Assembly (NCBI GenBank): GCA_964445105.1
Contig: CAYUJS010000068.1
Coordinates: 1-6,335, forward strand
Length of the DNA stretch: 6,335 nt
Reading direction: 5' to 3'
Source: CAWBNS01 sp964445105
Lineage (GTDB): Bacteria; Chlamydiota; Chlamydiia; Chlamydiales; JAJFMA01
Notes under the pieces: model-generated
What the model was told of the DNA's origin: nothing
Databases searched by the model: none
What the model saw: the letters and a program-made list of their open reading frames with translations, nothing else
Program-made: the position numbers and the translations under genes
Shown here: one piece after another, positions 5,971 through 6,335 of the stretch
How the letters are laid out: every line of letters begins with the position of its first letter
How positions within the stretch are numbered: position 1 is the stretch's first letter

Positions 5971-6335
5971 TCATCCACGAAAAGTAATACCGGGACGGCT
6001 CGCCTTGACTTTCTGTAGCCCATCGTTAGTGATATGCTTGCAGTAGCTCAGGTCAACAGAGGAGAGGTTGGGGCAATTTCTAGCCAATGCCTCCAGCCCG
6101 CTGTCGGTGATTTCTTCGCAGTCCCACAGGTCAACAGAGGAAAGGTTGGGGCAATTTCTAGCGAATGCCTCCAGCCCTCTGTCGGTGATTTTTTCGCACC
6201 GACTCAGGTTAACAGAGGAGAGGTTGGAGCAATTTCTAGCCAATGCCAGAAGCCCTCTATCGGTGATTTTTTTGCAACAACTCAGGTCAACAGAGGAGAG
6301 GTTGGGGCAATTTCTAGCCAATGCCTCCAGCCCGC
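5971..6335 (-). CDS. Leucine-rich repeat protein, cysteine-containing (AMN1/FBXL-like), partial
   Basis: Only the C-terminal 120 or so residues are present; the frame runs off the right edge, so the N-terminus and full length are unknown. They form four tandem 26-residue repeats of the cysteine-containing LRR class (pattern ARNCPNLSSVDLSxCxxITD followed by GLEAL). A final degenerate unit ends RPGITFRG before TGA at 5971-5973. This LRR class is best known from eukaryotic F-box (FBXL) and AMN1 proteins and mediates protein binding. In amoeba-associated bacteria such proteins are thought to act on host targets, possibly ubiquitin ligases (inference; no F-box or signal is visible here). No membrane segment is seen in the visible part. 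The transposase remnant's ATG begins 27 bp downstream on the same strand. A TTG within the repeats could be taken as a start, but the repeat pattern continues through it. Confidence 0.88.
   Translation of the reverse strand, partial: GLEALARNCPNLSSVDLSCCKKITDRGLLALARNCSNLSSVNLSRCEKITDRGLEAFARNCPNLSSVDLWDCEEITDSGLEALARNCPNLSSVDLSYCKHITNDGLQKVKASRPGITFRG
6017..6335 (-). repeat. 78-bp tandem repeat array encoding LRR units
   Basis: At least four units of exactly 78 bp are present; for example AGGTCAACAGAGGA or a one-base variant recurs at 6050, 6128, 6206 and 6284. Units are nearly identical in the segment coding NCPNLSSVDL and vary mainly around the variable residues of the LRR concave strand. 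The array continues beyond the window. The leftmost part (6017 to about 6045) is the most diverged. Confidence 0.92.

Noticed and set aside
6017..6335. Regular repeats considered as a CRISPR array
   Set aside because: The period is 78 bp with no repeat/spacer alternation, and the whole array is an open frame encoding LRR units.

Overview
The window looks like part of a chromosome of a chlamydia-related, probably amoeba-associated bacterium (phylum Chlamydiota). The main evidence is the methionine aminopeptidase, which has the SEC-C zinc-binding N-terminus typical of chlamydial Map proteins. A second clue is the pairing of a PhnP-like metallo-hydrolase with hflX, an order I recall from Chlamydia trachomatis. 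A third is a eukaryote-like cysteine-containing leucine-rich-repeat (LRR) protein at the right edge. Base composition is close to balanced, more GC-rich than I would expect for most Parachlamydiaceae. I cannot name genus or species from sequence alone.

The left half (about 88-2870, minus strand) is a compact operon read right to left: a PhnP-type MBL-fold hydrolase, then the ribosome-associated GTPase hflX after a 6-nt gap, then radC, whose ATG overlaps the hflX stop as ATGA. A weak terminator-like hairpin lies just past radC. A 197-bp divergent intergenic region (2871-3067) separates this operon from a plus-strand FAD-dependent oxidoreductase (3068-4018) resembling the oxidase half of MnmC. 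I see no convincing promoter in that gap. The oxidoreductase converges on map (4036-4917, minus strand) with only 17 bp between the stop codons and no obvious hairpin.

The right part (4918-6335) is an accessory, decaying stretch. Just upstream of a plausible map promoter is a 157-bp non-coding element with perfect 22-bp terminal inverted repeats and a perfect 9-bp flanking duplication. This is the signature of a miniature transposable element (MITE) and the most notable structure here. Between it and about 5330 is unassigned sequence with one 47-codon open frame lacking an ATG. From about 5944 down to about 5330 lies the 5' part of an IS1634-type transposase, broken by one frameshift and two in-frame stops and lacking its catalytic region. 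At the right edge is the C-terminal part of an LRR gene made of nearly identical 78-bp (26-residue) tandem units, open to the window end.

The left genes serve housekeeping roles: ribosome rescue or splitting, N-terminal methionine removal, and an oxidase and a hydrolase of uncertain substrate. The right end combines mobile-element debris with a likely host-interaction gene. I found no convincing new multi-gene system; the candidates for follow-up are the MITE and the tandem-repeat LRR gene.
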